From assembly GCF_002237365.1 (NCBI RefSeq), contig NZ_NMUO01000018.1, positions 1 to 50,399 of the forward strand: a stretch of 50,399 nt of DNA, read 5' to 3'. Each line of letters opens with the position of its first letter. Position 1 is the stretch's first letter. The position numbers and the translations under genes were made by a program. Below, piece after piece: positions 30,274-38,644 of the stretch. The notes below the pieces were generated by a model. That model had not been told where the DNA came from. It did not search any database and saw only the letters and a program-made list of their open reading frames with translations. The stretch comes from Zobellella denitrificans (GTDB lineage Bacteria > Pseudomonadota > Gammaproteobacteria > Enterobacterales > Aeromonadaceae).

Positions 30274-30287
30274 TTGATCCAAATCAG
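30274..30287. promoter_or_regulatory. FNR/Anr-type box upstream of nirK
   Basis: TTGATCCAAATCAG matches the FNR consensus TTGAT-N4-ATCAA at 9 of 10 fixed positions. It lies about 95 bp before the nirK ATG and upstream of a -35/-10 pair. This predicts oxygen-limited induction of nirK-nirV-SCO; a related CRP/FNR-family nitrogen-oxide sensor could use the same box. Confidence 0.75.
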
Positions 30288-30293
30288 CCCTGT

Positions 30294-30321
30294 TTGACAA
30301 TGCCAGGAACAAACTTACATA
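30294..30321 (+). promoter_or_regulatory. Candidate nirK promoter
   Basis: TTGACA (30294-30299) and TACATA (30316-30321) with 16-bp spacing. The FNR-type box is centred about 47 bp before the predicted transcription start. Confidence 0.5.
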
Positions 30322-30376
30322 TGAAATGCAGATTAAGTTCAACCAACAATAAGCGCCAAAGCGCAGGGAGCATCCC

Positions 30377-31798
30377 ATGAAACTGAGTAAGCTTGTCGCC
30401 GCCATCAGCATGACCTTCGCCTTGTCCGTACAGGCCAATACCCTGCCGGTGGAAGAAGCCGTTCTGACCTCGCCGCCCCTGGTGCCGCCCCCCATCACCC
30501 GGGATCATGCCGCCAAGGTGGTGGTGAAGATGGAAACGGTGGAAAAGGTGATGGAAATCGCCGACGGGGTGGAGTACATGTTCTGGACCTTCGGTGGCTC
30601 GGTGCCGGGCCAGTTCCTGCGGGTGCGCGAGGGGGATGAAGTCGAGTTCCATCTCTCCAACCACCCCGACTCCAAGATGCCCCACAACATCGACCTGCAC
30701 GCGGTCACCGGCCCCGGCGGCGGCGCGGCGGCCTCCTTCACCGCTCCCGGCCACACCTCGGTGTTCAACTTCAAGGCGCTCAACCCCGGCCTCTATGTCT
30801 ACCATTGCGCCACCGCCCCGGTGGGCATGCACGTGGCCAACGGCATGTACGGCCTGATCCTGGTGGAGCCGAAGGAAGGGTTGCCGCCGGTAGATCGGGA
30901 ATACTACGTGATGCAGGGCGACTTCTACACCAAGGGTGCCTATGGCGAGCAGGGCCTGCAGCCCTTCGACATGGACAAGGCGATCAAGGAGCAGGCGGAC
31001 TACGTGGTGTTCAACGGCGCCGTGGGCGCGCTCAACGGCGACAAGGCGCTCACCGCCAACGTGGGCGAAACGGTGCGGCTCTTTGTCGGCAACGGCGGCC
31101 CCAACCTGGTGTCGTCCTTCCACGTCATCGGCGAAATCTTCGACAAGGTCTATGTGGAAGGCGGCGACCTGGTCAACCACAACGTGCAGACCACCCTGGT
31201 CCCCGCCGGCGGTGCCGCCACCGTGGAATTCAAGCTGGACGTGCCCGGCAACTTCATCCTGGTGGATCACTCCATCTTCCGCGCCTTCAACAAGGGCGCG
31301 CTCGGCATGATGGCGGTGGAGGGCGACGAGGACAAGATTGTCTATTCCGGCAAGGTAGCCGACAACGTCTACCTGCCCGAGGGCTCGGCGGTGCAGGTGA
31401 TGCCCAACGGCCATCCCAAGGTCACCGCCAAGAACAAGGAAGAGCGGATGATGTACGGCAAGCGCGCCTATGAGGCCAACTGCCAGGCCTGCCACCAGGG
31501 CAGCGGCGAAGGCATCCCCGGCGCCTTCCCGCCGGTCGCCGCCTCCGACTTCCTCAATGAAGACCCGACCCGCGCCATCGACGTGGTGCTGCACGGCCTC
31601 AAGGGCCCGATCAAGGTCAACGGCCAGGCCTTCGACAGCATCATGCCCGCCATGCGCCTGTCCGACGAAGACGTGGCCAACGTGCTGACCTACGTGCTCA
31701 ACAGCTGGGACAACAAGGGCGGCGAGATCACCCCCGAGCAGGTGGCCAAGCGCCGCGAGGAAGGCAAGCCCATCGTAATGGAAGGGAGCGCCCACTGA
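30377..31798 (+). CDS. nirK: Copper nitrite reductase fused to cytochrome c
   Basis: Periplasmic enzyme reducing nitrite to NO in denitrification. It has 473 aa with a signal peptide of about 20 residues. Two cupredoxin domains carry type 1 Cu ligands His103, Cys144, His152 and Met157 and type 2 ligands His108, His143 and His298, with Asp106 and His249 in the active pocket ([38 protein letters not shown]). The C-terminal 120 residues form a c-type cytochrome: CQACH at 369-373, with Met423 or Met426 ([12 protein letters not shown]) as likely axial ligand. The tethered heme probably delivers electrons directly. Overlaps nirV by one base. Confidence 0.96.
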   Translation: MKLSKLVAAISMTFALSVQANTLPVEEAVLTSPPLVPPPITRDHAAKVVVKMETVEKVMEIADGVEYMFWTFGGSVPGQFLRVREGDEVEFHLSNHPDSKMPHNIDLHAVTGPGGGAAASFTAPGHTSVFNFKALNPGLYVYHCATAPVGMHVANGMYGLILVEPKEGLPPVDREYYVMQGDFYTKGAYGEQGLQPFDMDKAIKEQADYVVFNGAVGALNGDKALTANVGETVRLFVGNGGPNLVSSFHVIGEIFDKVYVEGGDLVNHNVQTTLVPAGGAATVEFKLDVPGNFILVDHSIFRAFNKGALGMMAVEGDEDKIVYSGKVADNVYLPEGSAVQVMPNGHPKVTAKNKEERMMYGKRAYEANCQACHQGSGEGIPGAFPPVAASDFLNEDPTRAIDVVLHGLKGPIKVNGQAFDSIMPAMRLSDEDVANVLTYVLNSWDNKGGEITPEQVAKRREEGKPIVMEGSAH

Positions 31799-32571
31799 TG
31801 AACCCCGCGCTGCTGATTGCTCTAGCGGCGCTGCAGATGGCCGACCTGCCCGGTGGGGAGATTCGGCCACTGTATCTCAGCAAGGACAGCCCGCTTACCC
31901 GGGTGGCGCCGTTCCGGCTGGATGTCACCCCGGTCACCAACCGGCAGTTCGCCGACTTCGTGGCCGCTCATCCCCGCTGGCAAAAAGGGCGGGTTCCCGC
32001 CCTCTTTGCCGAGCCCAACTACCTCAAGCACTGGCCGGGGGAGCAGCCCTCCCCCGAGCAGGCAGCCCAGCCGGTCACCCATGTGTCCTGGTTTGCGGCC
32101 AGCGCCTACTGCCAGGCCCAGGGCAAGCAGCTGCCCACGGTGGCGGAGTGGGAGTTCGCCGCCCAGGCCTCGGAGCAGGCCGCCAACGGCAGCAGTGAAC
32201 CGGACTATAGCCGCCGCATCCTGTCCTGGTATGCCCGCCCGGCCACCGCCAGCCTGGCCGAGGTCGGTCAGAGCCCGGCCAACTACTGGCAGGTGCAGGA
32301 TCTGCACGGGCTGGTGTGGGAATGGACCCGGGATTTCAACTCCACCCTGGTCACCGGCGAATCCCGCGGTGACAGCAGCCTGGATCAGGGCATGTTCTGC
32401 GGCTCCGGTGCCGCCGGCAGCGCCGATCCGTCCGATTATGCCGCCTTCATGCGTTTCGGCTTTCGTTCCAGCCTGAAGGCTCCCTACACCCTGGGCAACC
32501 TGGGATTTCGTTGTGCACAGGAGACAACCGATGAAACCATGGCTACTGCTGATCTGGCTGGCCGCCTTTAA
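31798..32571 (+). CDS. nirV: NirV-like formylglycine-generating-enzyme-domain protein
   Basis: SUMF1/FGE-sulfatase domain protein often encoded next to nirK; its exact role in Cu nitrite reductase maturation is not established. It has 257 aa. It shows the domain's PVTNRQFADFVAAHPRW, PVTHVSWFAASAYCQAQGKQLPTVAEWEFAA and DLHGLVWEWTRDF motifs. A short hydrophobic N-terminus (LLIALAALQMADL) may be a signal. The ATG overlaps the nirK stop (TGATG). Its 3' end overlaps the SCO gene by 41 nt. Confidence 0.88.
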   Translation: MNPALLIALAALQMADLPGGEIRPLYLSKDSPLTRVAPFRLDVTPVTNRQFADFVAAHPRWQKGRVPALFAEPNYLKHWPGEQPSPEQAAQPVTHVSWFAASAYCQAQGKQLPTVAEWEFAAQASEQAANGSSEPDYSRRILSWYARPATASLAEVGQSPANYWQVQDLHGLVWEWTRDFNSTLVTGESRGDSSLDQGMFCGSGAAGSADPSDYAAFMRFGFRSSLKAPYTLGNLGFRCAQETTDETMATADLAGRL

Positions 32572-33070
32572 CCTCCAGGCAGCCCTGCCCGGCGACTCCG
32601 TCTACCAGCTCGATGCCCCCTGGCAGGACAGCCGGGGAGAGCGGCTCCAGTTGCGGGAGCTGGCCGGCAAGAAACAACTGCTGGGCTTTATCTATACCGA
32701 CTGCGCCACCGCCTGCCCGGTGATAGTGTCCAACCTGCAGGCGGTGCAGAAAGTGCTGACCCCGGCACAGCAGGCCGGACTCGGCTTTGTGCTGGTGTCG
32801 CTCACCCCGGGGCGGGACACCCCCAAGGTATTGCGGCACTTCGCCGAGCACCGCGGCCTGGATGAACACTGGACCCTGCTGAGCGGCACCGATGACAACG
32901 TGCGCGAACTGGCCATGGCGCTCAATATCCAGTACCTGAGCCAGGCCGACGGCGAGATCTCCCACTCCAATGCCATCACGGTACTGGACGAGCAGGGCCG
33001 GCTGCTGGTGCAACAGGTCGGCCTGCCCGAAGGCGCCCAGGGCCTGGCCGAGCAGCTGTCAACGCCCTGA
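32531..33070 (+). CDS. SCO1/SenC-family copper chaperone
   Basis: Membrane-anchored or periplasmic thioredoxin-fold protein that delivers copper, usually to cytochrome oxidase. It has 179 aa with signal [17 protein letters not shown]. Cu ligands are Cys58 and Cys62 in [10 protein letters not shown], and His145 in EISHSNAI. The ATG follows CAGGAGAC at normal spacing inside nirV. Placement directly after nirK-nirV suggests it metallates NirK here, which is an inference. Confidence 0.9.
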   Translation: MKPWLLLIWLAAFNLQAALPGDSVYQLDAPWQDSRGERLQLRELAGKKQLLGFIYTDCATACPVIVSNLQAVQKVLTPAQQAGLGFVLVSLTPGRDTPKVLRHFAEHRGLDEHWTLLSGTDDNVRELAMALNIQYLSQADGEISHSNAITVLDEQGRLLVQQVGLPEGAQGLAEQLSTP

Positions 33071-33167
33071 ACCGGGATCCGGGCAGGAAAAGCATGCACT
33101 AAATGATGCATCTGGGATGATTATTTTGTTAACATTCAAAGGTCGTCGGACGGAGCGGAGAAATTGC

Positions 33168-34295
33168 ATGCTTTTTAAACGGAACAGGGCACGACTGGCG
33201 GAGCTGGAACAGCAATGCCAGCAACAACGGCAACAGTTGCAGCAACTGACAACGGCGCTGGCCGACAAGGAACGGGAGCTGGCCGAACGGCAAGCGAGGG
33301 TCGCCGAACTGGAAGACCGGCAACTGCTGAGCCAAGGGGTTTTTGGCAGCATGGCCAGCTTCGGCCAGTCGCTGGATGGTCTGTGCTTTTCCTTCGGCAG
33401 CCTGTCCAGCAACCTGGATCGGGAGCAGGCCACCGCCATCAGTGCGGCCGGCCAGTCGGAGCGGGCCAAGACCATACTGGGCGGCATCGCCGACAATCTG
33501 CACACCCTCTCCGCCACCACCGACACCACCGCCGATGGCGTGGAGCGGTTGTCGCAGCAGGCCGGCCAGATCGGGCGCATCGTGCAGTTGATCCGCGAAG
33601 TTGCGGATCAAACCAACCTGCTGGCGCTCAATGCCGCCATCGAGGCGGCCCGGGCGGCGGAAGCCGGCCGGGGCTTTGCCGTGGTGGCCGATGAAGTACG
33701 CAAACTGGCCGAGCGTACCGGCAATGCCACCACCGAGATAGCGGGCCTGGTGGACGCCATCCAGCAGGAAACCCACAGCACCCGTACCGCCATGACCGAA
33801 AGCGCCCGTCTGGCCAGGCTGTGCGCCGAAGAATCCGGCACCGCCGCCGACGACATGACCCGGCTCAACCGCCTGGCCCACCACATGGAGCGCGCCGTGG
33901 TGGACGCCGCCCGTCTGTCCGGCGTTGAACTGGCCAATATCGAAGAGCTGCAGCTCAAGCTCGAAGTCTACCGGGTGTTCATGGAACAGTCCGACAGCCG
34001 GCCCGAACAGATCCCCGACGAAACCCAGTGCCGGCTCGGGCAATGGTATTACCAGGGAGAAGGCAAGACGCTCTTTGCCGGCAACGCCGACTACCGGGCG
34101 CTGGAAACCCCGCACCAGGCCATGCACCGCTTTGCCCGGGATGCCATCCGGCACTATTACGCCCGGGAGTACCCTCAGGCGCTGGCCGCCCTGCAAGGCA
34201 TGGAGCAGGCCAACCTGAACGTGATCAACGGCATGGAAAAGATGCTGGCCCCCTTGCGGGACACCGGGGAAAAGACAGGCCGGCAGGCGGCCTAG
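33168..34295 (+). CDS. Soluble chemoreceptor with C-terminal CZB-type domain
   Basis: It has 375 aa with no TM segment. An N-terminal coiled coil (residues 5-50, Q/E/L-rich) leads to a short MCP signalling domain whose hairpin tip is [41 protein letters not shown] (about 144-184). A C-terminal domain of the zinc-binding CZB type follows (about 253-325: [14 protein letters not shown] with Cys288, and TPHQAMH with His316 and His320). The usual first His of the zinc site is absent ([15 protein letters not shown]). CZB receptors elsewhere sense redox or HOCl. It lies about 100 bp after the SCO gene; GGAG precedes the ATG. Confidence 0.88.
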   Translation: MLFKRNRARLAELEQQCQQQRQQLQQLTTALADKERELAERQARVAELEDRQLLSQGVFGSMASFGQSLDGLCFSFGSLSSNLDREQATAISAAGQSERAKTILGGIADNLHTLSATTDTTADGVERLSQQAGQIGRIVQLIREVADQTNLLALNAAIEAARAAEAGRGFAVVADEVRKLAERTGNATTEIAGLVDAIQQETHSTRTAMTESARLARLCAEESGTAADDMTRLNRLAHHMERAVVDAARLSGVELANIEELQLKLEVYRVFMEQSDSRPEQIPDETQCRLGQWYYQGEGKTLFAGNADYRALETPHQAMHRFARDAIRHYYAREYPQALAALQGMEQANLNVINGMEKMLAPLRDTGEKTGRQAA

Positions 34296-34328
34296 CACGC
34301 CATATAGTTTAAAACTTAGGCAGTAAAT

Positions 34329-34358
34329 TGGGGCGCGGGCGGGCGGCCCGCGCTCCGA
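34329..34358. repeat. GC-rich palindrome-ended element C, collapsed copy
   Basis: TGGGGCGCGGGCGGG followed by CGGCCCGCGCTCCGA: both ends of the element family brought together without the middle. It lies in the 66-bp convergent gap between the chemoreceptor and yceH, where it could act as a terminator-like hairpin. Confidence 0.6.
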
Positions 34359-34361
34359 CGC

Positions 34362-35000
34362 CTAGCCTTCCAGCTCGGCGATGCGCGCCTGCAGGCGCTG
34401 CACCTCCGCTTCCAGCTCATGGATGCGCGCCTGCAGCTCGGCCTCCCGGTCCTGAGCAACCGGCTCCTGCCCCTGCTCGGCGTCGAGCGCGGCGTAGTCG
34501 GTATTGCCGAACAGGTGGGCGTAGCGGGACTCCCGCTTGCCGGGCTGGCGCGGCAGTTTAACCACGAAGGGGCCCTTGTCGATAAGTGCCTGCAGGCAGG
34601 CTTCCACCTGGGTCACGTCGTCGAACTGGTGCAGCCGCGGGGTGCGGCTGCGCAGCTCTCCCGGGGTCTGGGGGCCGCGCAGCAGCAGCTCGCAGACGAT
34701 GGCCAGTTCACCGGGGCTGAACTGCAGCTCACCGAACTCGGTGTTGCAGAAACGGTGCTGGAGCTTGGCAGCCCGGGCGTTGAAGCCGGCCACGTTGTTG
34801 ACCAGGCGCCGGGCGATCAGGGTGTTCAGTACCGACTGCACCTCCTTTTCGCCCAGGTTCATCACCGGATCGCGGTTGCTCTTCTGGTTGCAGGCATTCA
34901 CCAGGGAATTGAGGGTCAGCGGATACACTTCGGGAGTGGAAACCTGTTTTTCAATCAGGCAACCGATCACCCTTTGTTCGAGGGCGGAAAGCATTTCCAT
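34362..35000 (-). CDS. yceH: DUF480 winged-helix protein YceH
   Basis: Small cytoplasmic protein of two winged-helix domains, function not established. It has 212 aa. Family core: LSALEQRVIGCLIEKQVSTPEVYPLTLNSLVNACNQKSNRDPVMNL and LLLRGPQTPGELRSRTPRLHQF. A C-terminal coiled coil follows (EAELQARIHELEAEVQRLQARIAELEG). GGAGTGTGCTT precedes the ATG at 35000; the open frame upstream of it is unlike the family. Confidence 0.92.
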   Translation of the reverse strand: MEMLSALEQRVIGCLIEKQVSTPEVYPLTLNSLVNACNQKSNRDPVMNLGEKEVQSVLNTLIARRLVNNVAGFNARAAKLQHRFCNTEFGELQFSPGELAIVCELLLRGPQTPGELRSRTPRLHQFDDVTQVEACLQALIDKGPFVVKLPRQPGKRESRYAHLFGNTDYAALDAEQGQEPVAQDREAELQARIHELEAEVQRLQARIAELEG

Positions 35001-35070
35001 AAGCACACTCCTTGATGGCATTGCCTTCAGCCTACCGGACAATGTCCGAAACACCAACGAATTCCGAGCC

Positions 35071-35406
35071 TTAAGCCGCGACCGGATTGTTGCCCAGGGG
35101 AGGCAGCCCGTAGGCCGCCCGGGCCCGGTTACAGGCGCCGTCCGCATCAAAGGCCTCGAACTCCCGGCAGGGACTGGGCCGGTTGGGATAGATGCGGCAG
35201 GACACGCAGTCGCCCACCTCCCCCTCCAGCGCCACGCAGCGCGGGCCGGGCTGGTTGGTGCCCCGCATCGCCAGCCGGCTGGGACTTACCGGCTCGGTCA
35301 GGTCTTCGGGCACCTGGAACTCGCTGTGAATTTCTCCCCAATAAAAGGAAACACGAAAAAAGGCGCAACAGGCGCCGCAGGTCAGACAGGGATTGCCACC
35401 ACTCAT
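35071..35406 (-). CDS. YkgJ-family cysteine-cluster protein
   Basis: Small protein with the zinc/iron-chelating CxxCGxCC pattern of the YkgJ/YcgN family; function unknown. It has 111 aa. Cys residues occur in NPCLTCGACCAFF, CVALEGEVGDCVSCRIYPNRPSPCREF and GACNRARAAYG, eight or more in total. Start at MSGGNPCL (35406), preceded by AAGG; a start 21 bp upstream is also open. It lies on the same strand as yceH with a 70-bp gap. Confidence 0.88.
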   Translation of the reverse strand: MSGGNPCLTCGACCAFFRVSFYWGEIHSEFQVPEDLTEPVSPSRLAMRGTNQPGPRCVALEGEVGDCVSCRIYPNRPSPCREFEAFDADGACNRARAAYGLPPLGNNPVAA

Positions 35407-35865
35407 TAACGCCTTACCTCCTGGCAAAACTAAACAGTGACGAAACAGGAACAGGGTTGGATCAGGGGGACGGAGCAGGCTCCGTCGATGCGGAAAACGA
35501 GAGAAAGGGTTGGCGTACAGGGCGAATGCCTCTGACGCGGCTGGCCGGTGTCTTCTCCTCTACAAGAACCAGATGAATACCCTTGTCGTCACGACAAGGG
35601 GACGACAGGGGCCTTATAGATAAATCGAAAGCAGTCACTAATCAAGAGGGGCTGGATGCTGCCGATAAGATAAAAATGCCCCCGTTGTCATTGCCGCCAG
35701 AGAAGGTTTCAATTGGCAATACAACGGTGCGGGAAACCCGGAAAGAAACTGTGCTCTAGCGCAGAATATTGCAAAAAATGAATTTTTTTCAGTATGTTAC
35801 TCTGCTCTATGCGACTAAAGTATAAGCCGCTCTCGACCAGACAATAACTACAGGGACCCAGTTGT
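35407..35865. other. Long gap before the membrane chemoreceptor gene
   Basis: No gene is seen. It holds a small perfect hairpin (CCCTTGTCGT/ACGACAAGGG, 35580-35600), a larger imperfect one (35682-35695 with 35715-35727, CCGTTGT-C-ATTGCC with GGCAATACAACGG), and a possible flagellar-type promoter near 35816. I could not match the structured part to a riboswitch class. Confidence 0.5.
35816..35842 (+). promoter_or_regulatory. Possible sigma-28 (FliA) promoter
   Basis: TAAAGTAT (7 of 8 to the sigma-28 -35 consensus) then 11 bp and GACCAGAC (4 of 8 to the -10 consensus), ending 24 bp before the chemoreceptor ATG. Chemoreceptors are commonly FliA-dependent; the weak -10 keeps this tentative. Confidence 0.35.
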
Positions 35866-37749
35866 ATGAAAATAGCCCATAAAGTAGGACTCACCGCCGC
35901 CGCCGTGCTGCTCGTTACCGTCAGCATCCTGTCCTGGATGCAGCTCTCCCAGGTAAGGGACGCCCTGCGCACCCAGACCGCCGCCGCCATCGGCGAAACC
36001 AGCTCGACCCTGGCCAAGCAGATCGAAAGCTGGCTCAACGCCAAACTCGGTCTTATCGACATGGTGGCCCAGAATATCGACGGCGACTTCAGCCCGGAGC
36101 AGGTGCTGCGCACCTTCAGGCTCCCCCTGCTGAAGGACGAGTTCATCCTCGTGTTCGGCGGTCTCGACAGCCAGAACGGCCGCCCCATCGGCAGCGATCC
36201 CGGCTGGAACCCTCCCGGCTGGGATGCCCGCCAGCGTCCCTGGTATGCGGTGGCCATGGCCTCCCCCCGGGCCGCCCTGACCGAGCCCTACCCCGACGCC
36301 ACCACCGGTGAGATCCTGATCTCCGCCGTGGCCAAGATCACCGACCAGGGCCGCCCCTTGGGCGCCTTCGGCGGCGATCTCAGCCTGCAGACGGTGGCCG
36401 ACGCCATTAACGTCATCGACTTCAACGGCGCCGGTTATGCCTTTCTGGTGGCCGAAAACGGCAATATCATCTCCCATCCCCGGTCGGAGCTGAACGGCAA
36501 GTCCCTCACCGAGCTGTTCGAGGGCAAGCAACCGGCCCTGAGCAGCACCATGGCCAGCTACGACCTGGGCGGCAAGCCCCATTGGGTGTCTTTCACCCCG
36601 CTGTCGGAGCTGAAAAGCGCCAAGTGGTATATAGGGGTGGTGCTGGATGAAGCCGCCGTCATGGCCCAGGCGGATCGCCTGCAATGGCAGGCGCTGCTGA
36701 TCGCGGTGCTGGGCGTGGCCATCAGCATGACCCTGCTGATCCTGCTGATGACCAGCCTGCTCAAGCCGCTGGGCGGCCTGCACCAGTCCCTGAAGGACAT
36801 CAACGGCGGCCAGGGCGATCTGACCAAACGCCTGCCCATAGTGCGCCGGGACGACTTCGGCCTGGTGGCCAACGAGTTCAACGGCTTCCTTGGTCACCTG
36901 CAGAAGCTGATCGGCGAGGTGATGGACAGCTCCGACAAGCTGAAGGCCAGCATCGGCCAGACTTCCGGCCAGTCGGAGCAGGCGGAGAACCAGCTGCAGT
37001 TGCAGTTGCAGGAGCTGGATCAGCTGGCCACCGCCATGCACGAGATGGCCGCCACCGCCACCGAGGTGGCCCAGCACGCCCAGAACGCCGCCGAGGCCGC
37101 CAACGCCGCCAACCAGGAAACCGAACAGGGGGCCCTGGTAGTGTCCCGCTCCACCCAGGCGGTGGAACGGCTGGCCGCCGACATGGAAGACACCATGGCC
37201 TCGGTCAACGAGCTGGCCCAGCTGAGCCGCAATATCGAGTCCATCCTCTCGGTGATCACCGGCATCGCCGAGCAGACCAACCTGCTGGCCCTCAACGCCG
37301 CCATCGAGGCTGCTCGCGCCGGTGAGTCGGGCCGGGGCTTCGCGGTAGTGGCCGACGAGGTGCGCTCGCTCGCCTCCCGCACCCAGCAGTCGACCCAGGA
37401 GATCGGCGACATGATCGAGCGGCTGCAGGCCGGGGTCAGGCTGGCGGAAAACAAGATGAAGCAGAGCCAAGAGCTGGCCGCCCAGACCTCGGTGGACGCC
37501 GCCGAGGCCAACGAGGTGCTGGCCCGGATCCGTCAGGCCATCAGCCACATCAACGACATGAACCTGCAGATCGCCACCGCGGCGGAAGAGCAGAGCGCCA
37601 CCAGCGAGGAGATCAACCAGAACACCACCAATATCCGCGACATCAGCCAGGATGTGGCCAGCGGCGCCATCGCCCAGGTGCGCCACTGCCAGGCCATGCT
37701 GGAGCAGATGCAGCGCCAGCACAGTCTGCTGGGGGAGTTCAAGGTCTGA
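35866..37749 (+). CDS. Methyl-accepting chemotaxis protein with dCache domain
   Basis: Membrane chemoreceptor, 627 aa. TM1 is at about 7-25. A periplasmic double-Cache domain (about 35-275) contains the ligand-pocket segment [13 protein letters not shown] (119-131) and Asp144 in [14 protein letters not shown], resembling amino-acid-binding dCache receptors, although the first Tyr of that motif is Trp119 here. TM2 is at about 280-300 ([20 protein letters not shown]), followed by HAMP and a long signalling domain with tip [38 protein letters not shown]. No C-terminal CheR-tether pentapeptide is seen. A strong terminator follows. Confidence 0.93.
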   Translation: MKIAHKVGLTAAAVLLVTVSILSWMQLSQVRDALRTQTAAAIGETSSTLAKQIESWLNAKLGLIDMVAQNIDGDFSPEQVLRTFRLPLLKDEFILVFGGLDSQNGRPIGSDPGWNPPGWDARQRPWYAVAMASPRAALTEPYPDATTGEILISAVAKITDQGRPLGAFGGDLSLQTVADAINVIDFNGAGYAFLVAENGNIISHPRSELNGKSLTELFEGKQPALSSTMASYDLGGKPHWVSFTPLSELKSAKWYIGVVLDEAAVMAQADRLQWQALLIAVLGVAISMTLLILLMTSLLKPLGGLHQSLKDINGGQGDLTKRLPIVRRDDFGLVANEFNGFLGHLQKLIGEVMDSSDKLKASIGQTSGQSEQAENQLQLQLQELDQLATAMHEMAATATEVAQHAQNAAEAANAANQETEQGALVVSRSTQAVERLAADMEDTMASVNELAQLSRNIESILSVITGIAEQTNLLALNAAIEAARAGESGRGFAVVADEVRSLASRTQQSTQEIGDMIERLQAGVRLAENKMKQSQELAAQTSVDAAEANEVLARIRQAISHINDMNLQIATAAEEQSATSEEINQNTTNIRDISQDVASGAIAQVRHCQAMLEQMQRQHSLLGEFKV

Positions 37750-37769
37750 TCAGGACCAATGTGACCAGG

Positions 37770-37790
37770 GGGCGCCGCGGCGCCCTTTTT
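37770..37790 (+). terminator. Terminator after the dCache chemoreceptor
   Basis: GGGCGC-CGCG-GCGCCC (37770-37785) followed by TTTTT, 21 bp after the stop codon. Confidence 0.88.
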
Positions 37791-37845
37791 CTTTGCCCGG
37801 CAAAAGGGTCATACTAACGGCAACCAGACAGAGAGGGAGAACAGG

Positions 37846-38397
37846 ATGTTGATGGAATTTGATAAGGCGGCACTGATGGTGATCGACGTGCAGGAGAAGC
37901 TGATCCCGGCCATCGACCACGGCGAGCGGCTGAGTGCCCGTATCCAGTGGCTGATCTCGGCCTGCCAGGCGCTCGGCACCCCCATTTTGTTTACCGAGCA
38001 GTATCCCAGGGGGCTGGGCCACACCCAGGGCGCCCTCACCGTCCTGGTGGACCAGCCCGAAGTAGTGGAAAAGATGCACTTCTCGGTGGTAGCCGCCGAC
38101 TGCCTGCCGGCGCACTGGCAGCACTACCCTCAGGTGATCGTCTGCGGCATGGAGACCCATGTCTGCGTGCTGCAGACGGTGATGGATCTGCTGAAGGCGG
38201 GCAAGGAAGTGTTCGTGGTGGCGGATGCGGTGGGCAGCCGTACCGAGGAAAACCGGCAGCTTGGCCTGGCCCGCATGCGCGATGCCGGCGCCCGGATCGT
38301 CAGCCGGGAGATGGTGGTGTTCGAGTTGCTGCACCGCGCCGGCACCGAGCAGTTCAGGACCATCAGCAAGCAGTTTCTGGTGGGCGAGCAGCCCTGA
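37846..38397 (+). CDS. Isochorismatase-like cysteine hydrolase
   Basis: Cysteine hydrolase of the isochorismatase/nicotinamidase superfamily, YcaC-like subgroup. It has 183 aa. The triad is visible: Asp14 in LMVIDVQEKL, Lys76 in VVEKMHFSV and Cys107 in GMETHVCVLQT, with the non-proline cis-peptide region VCGMETH. The substrate cannot be deduced. Two ATGs (37846, 37852) are possible; GGGAGAACAGG precedes the first. Confidence 0.88.
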   Translation: MLMEFDKAALMVIDVQEKLIPAIDHGERLSARIQWLISACQALGTPILFTEQYPRGLGHTQGALTVLVDQPEVVEKMHFSVVAADCLPAHWQHYPQVIVCGMETHVCVLQTVMDLLKAGKEVFVVADAVGSRTEENRQLGLARMRDAGARIVSREMVVFELLHRAGTEQFRTISKQFLVGEQP

Positions 38398-38410
38398 GAC
38401 GTGAACATAA

Positions 38411-38575
38411 TGGAGCGCAGGCGGCTCGCCTGCATTCGCGCACAGCGCGAACCCTCGGGTTGGCCTACCACACCGCAGGTTTAAAAAGGCTCGAGGCAAA
38501 ATAGGCACCGCCGATTAGGCCGTGCCTTCGCCCACCTCGGTGCCACCCTCATGCGGGCGGGCCGCCCGCGCCCCA
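38411..38575. repeat. GC-rich palindrome-ended element D
   Basis: 165 bp bounded by TGGAGCGC and GCGCCCCA, with subterminal palindromes GCAGGCGGCTCGCCTGC and GCGGGCGGGCCGCCCGC. The interior differs from that of element A, so only the ends are conserved. It fills most of the convergent gap between the hydrolase gene and agcS. Confidence 0.7.
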
Positions 38576-38644
38576 AGAAACGTCGCTGCCTAATTTTTAG
38601 GCTGATCGGTGCTCTAGGGACTGGCCGACCCAGTCCCCGGGCGG

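Larger units (their letters stand above)
30012..30376. other. Divergent gap before nirK
   Basis: No gene is seen. Near the middle, CCGACAA (about 30138) and TTGTCGG (about 30161) form a 7-bp inverted pair. The nirK-proximal 110 bp hold an FNR-type box and a sigma-70-like promoter. Confidence 0.6.

Noticed and set aside
33090-33120. GATGCATC palindrome as an NsrR or other NO-regulator site before the soluble chemoreceptor
   Set aside because: The match to known motifs is too short and no promoter could be placed beside it.
35428-35730. Cyclic-di-GMP or other riboswitch before the chemoreceptor
   Set aside because: No tetraloop-receptor or other conserved core of known classes could be found by eye; only simple hairpins are present.
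38617-38637. GGGACTGG/CCAGTCCC hairpin as a terminator for the symporter gene
   Set aside because: No T-tract follows on the minus strand, and the stem is only 8 bp.
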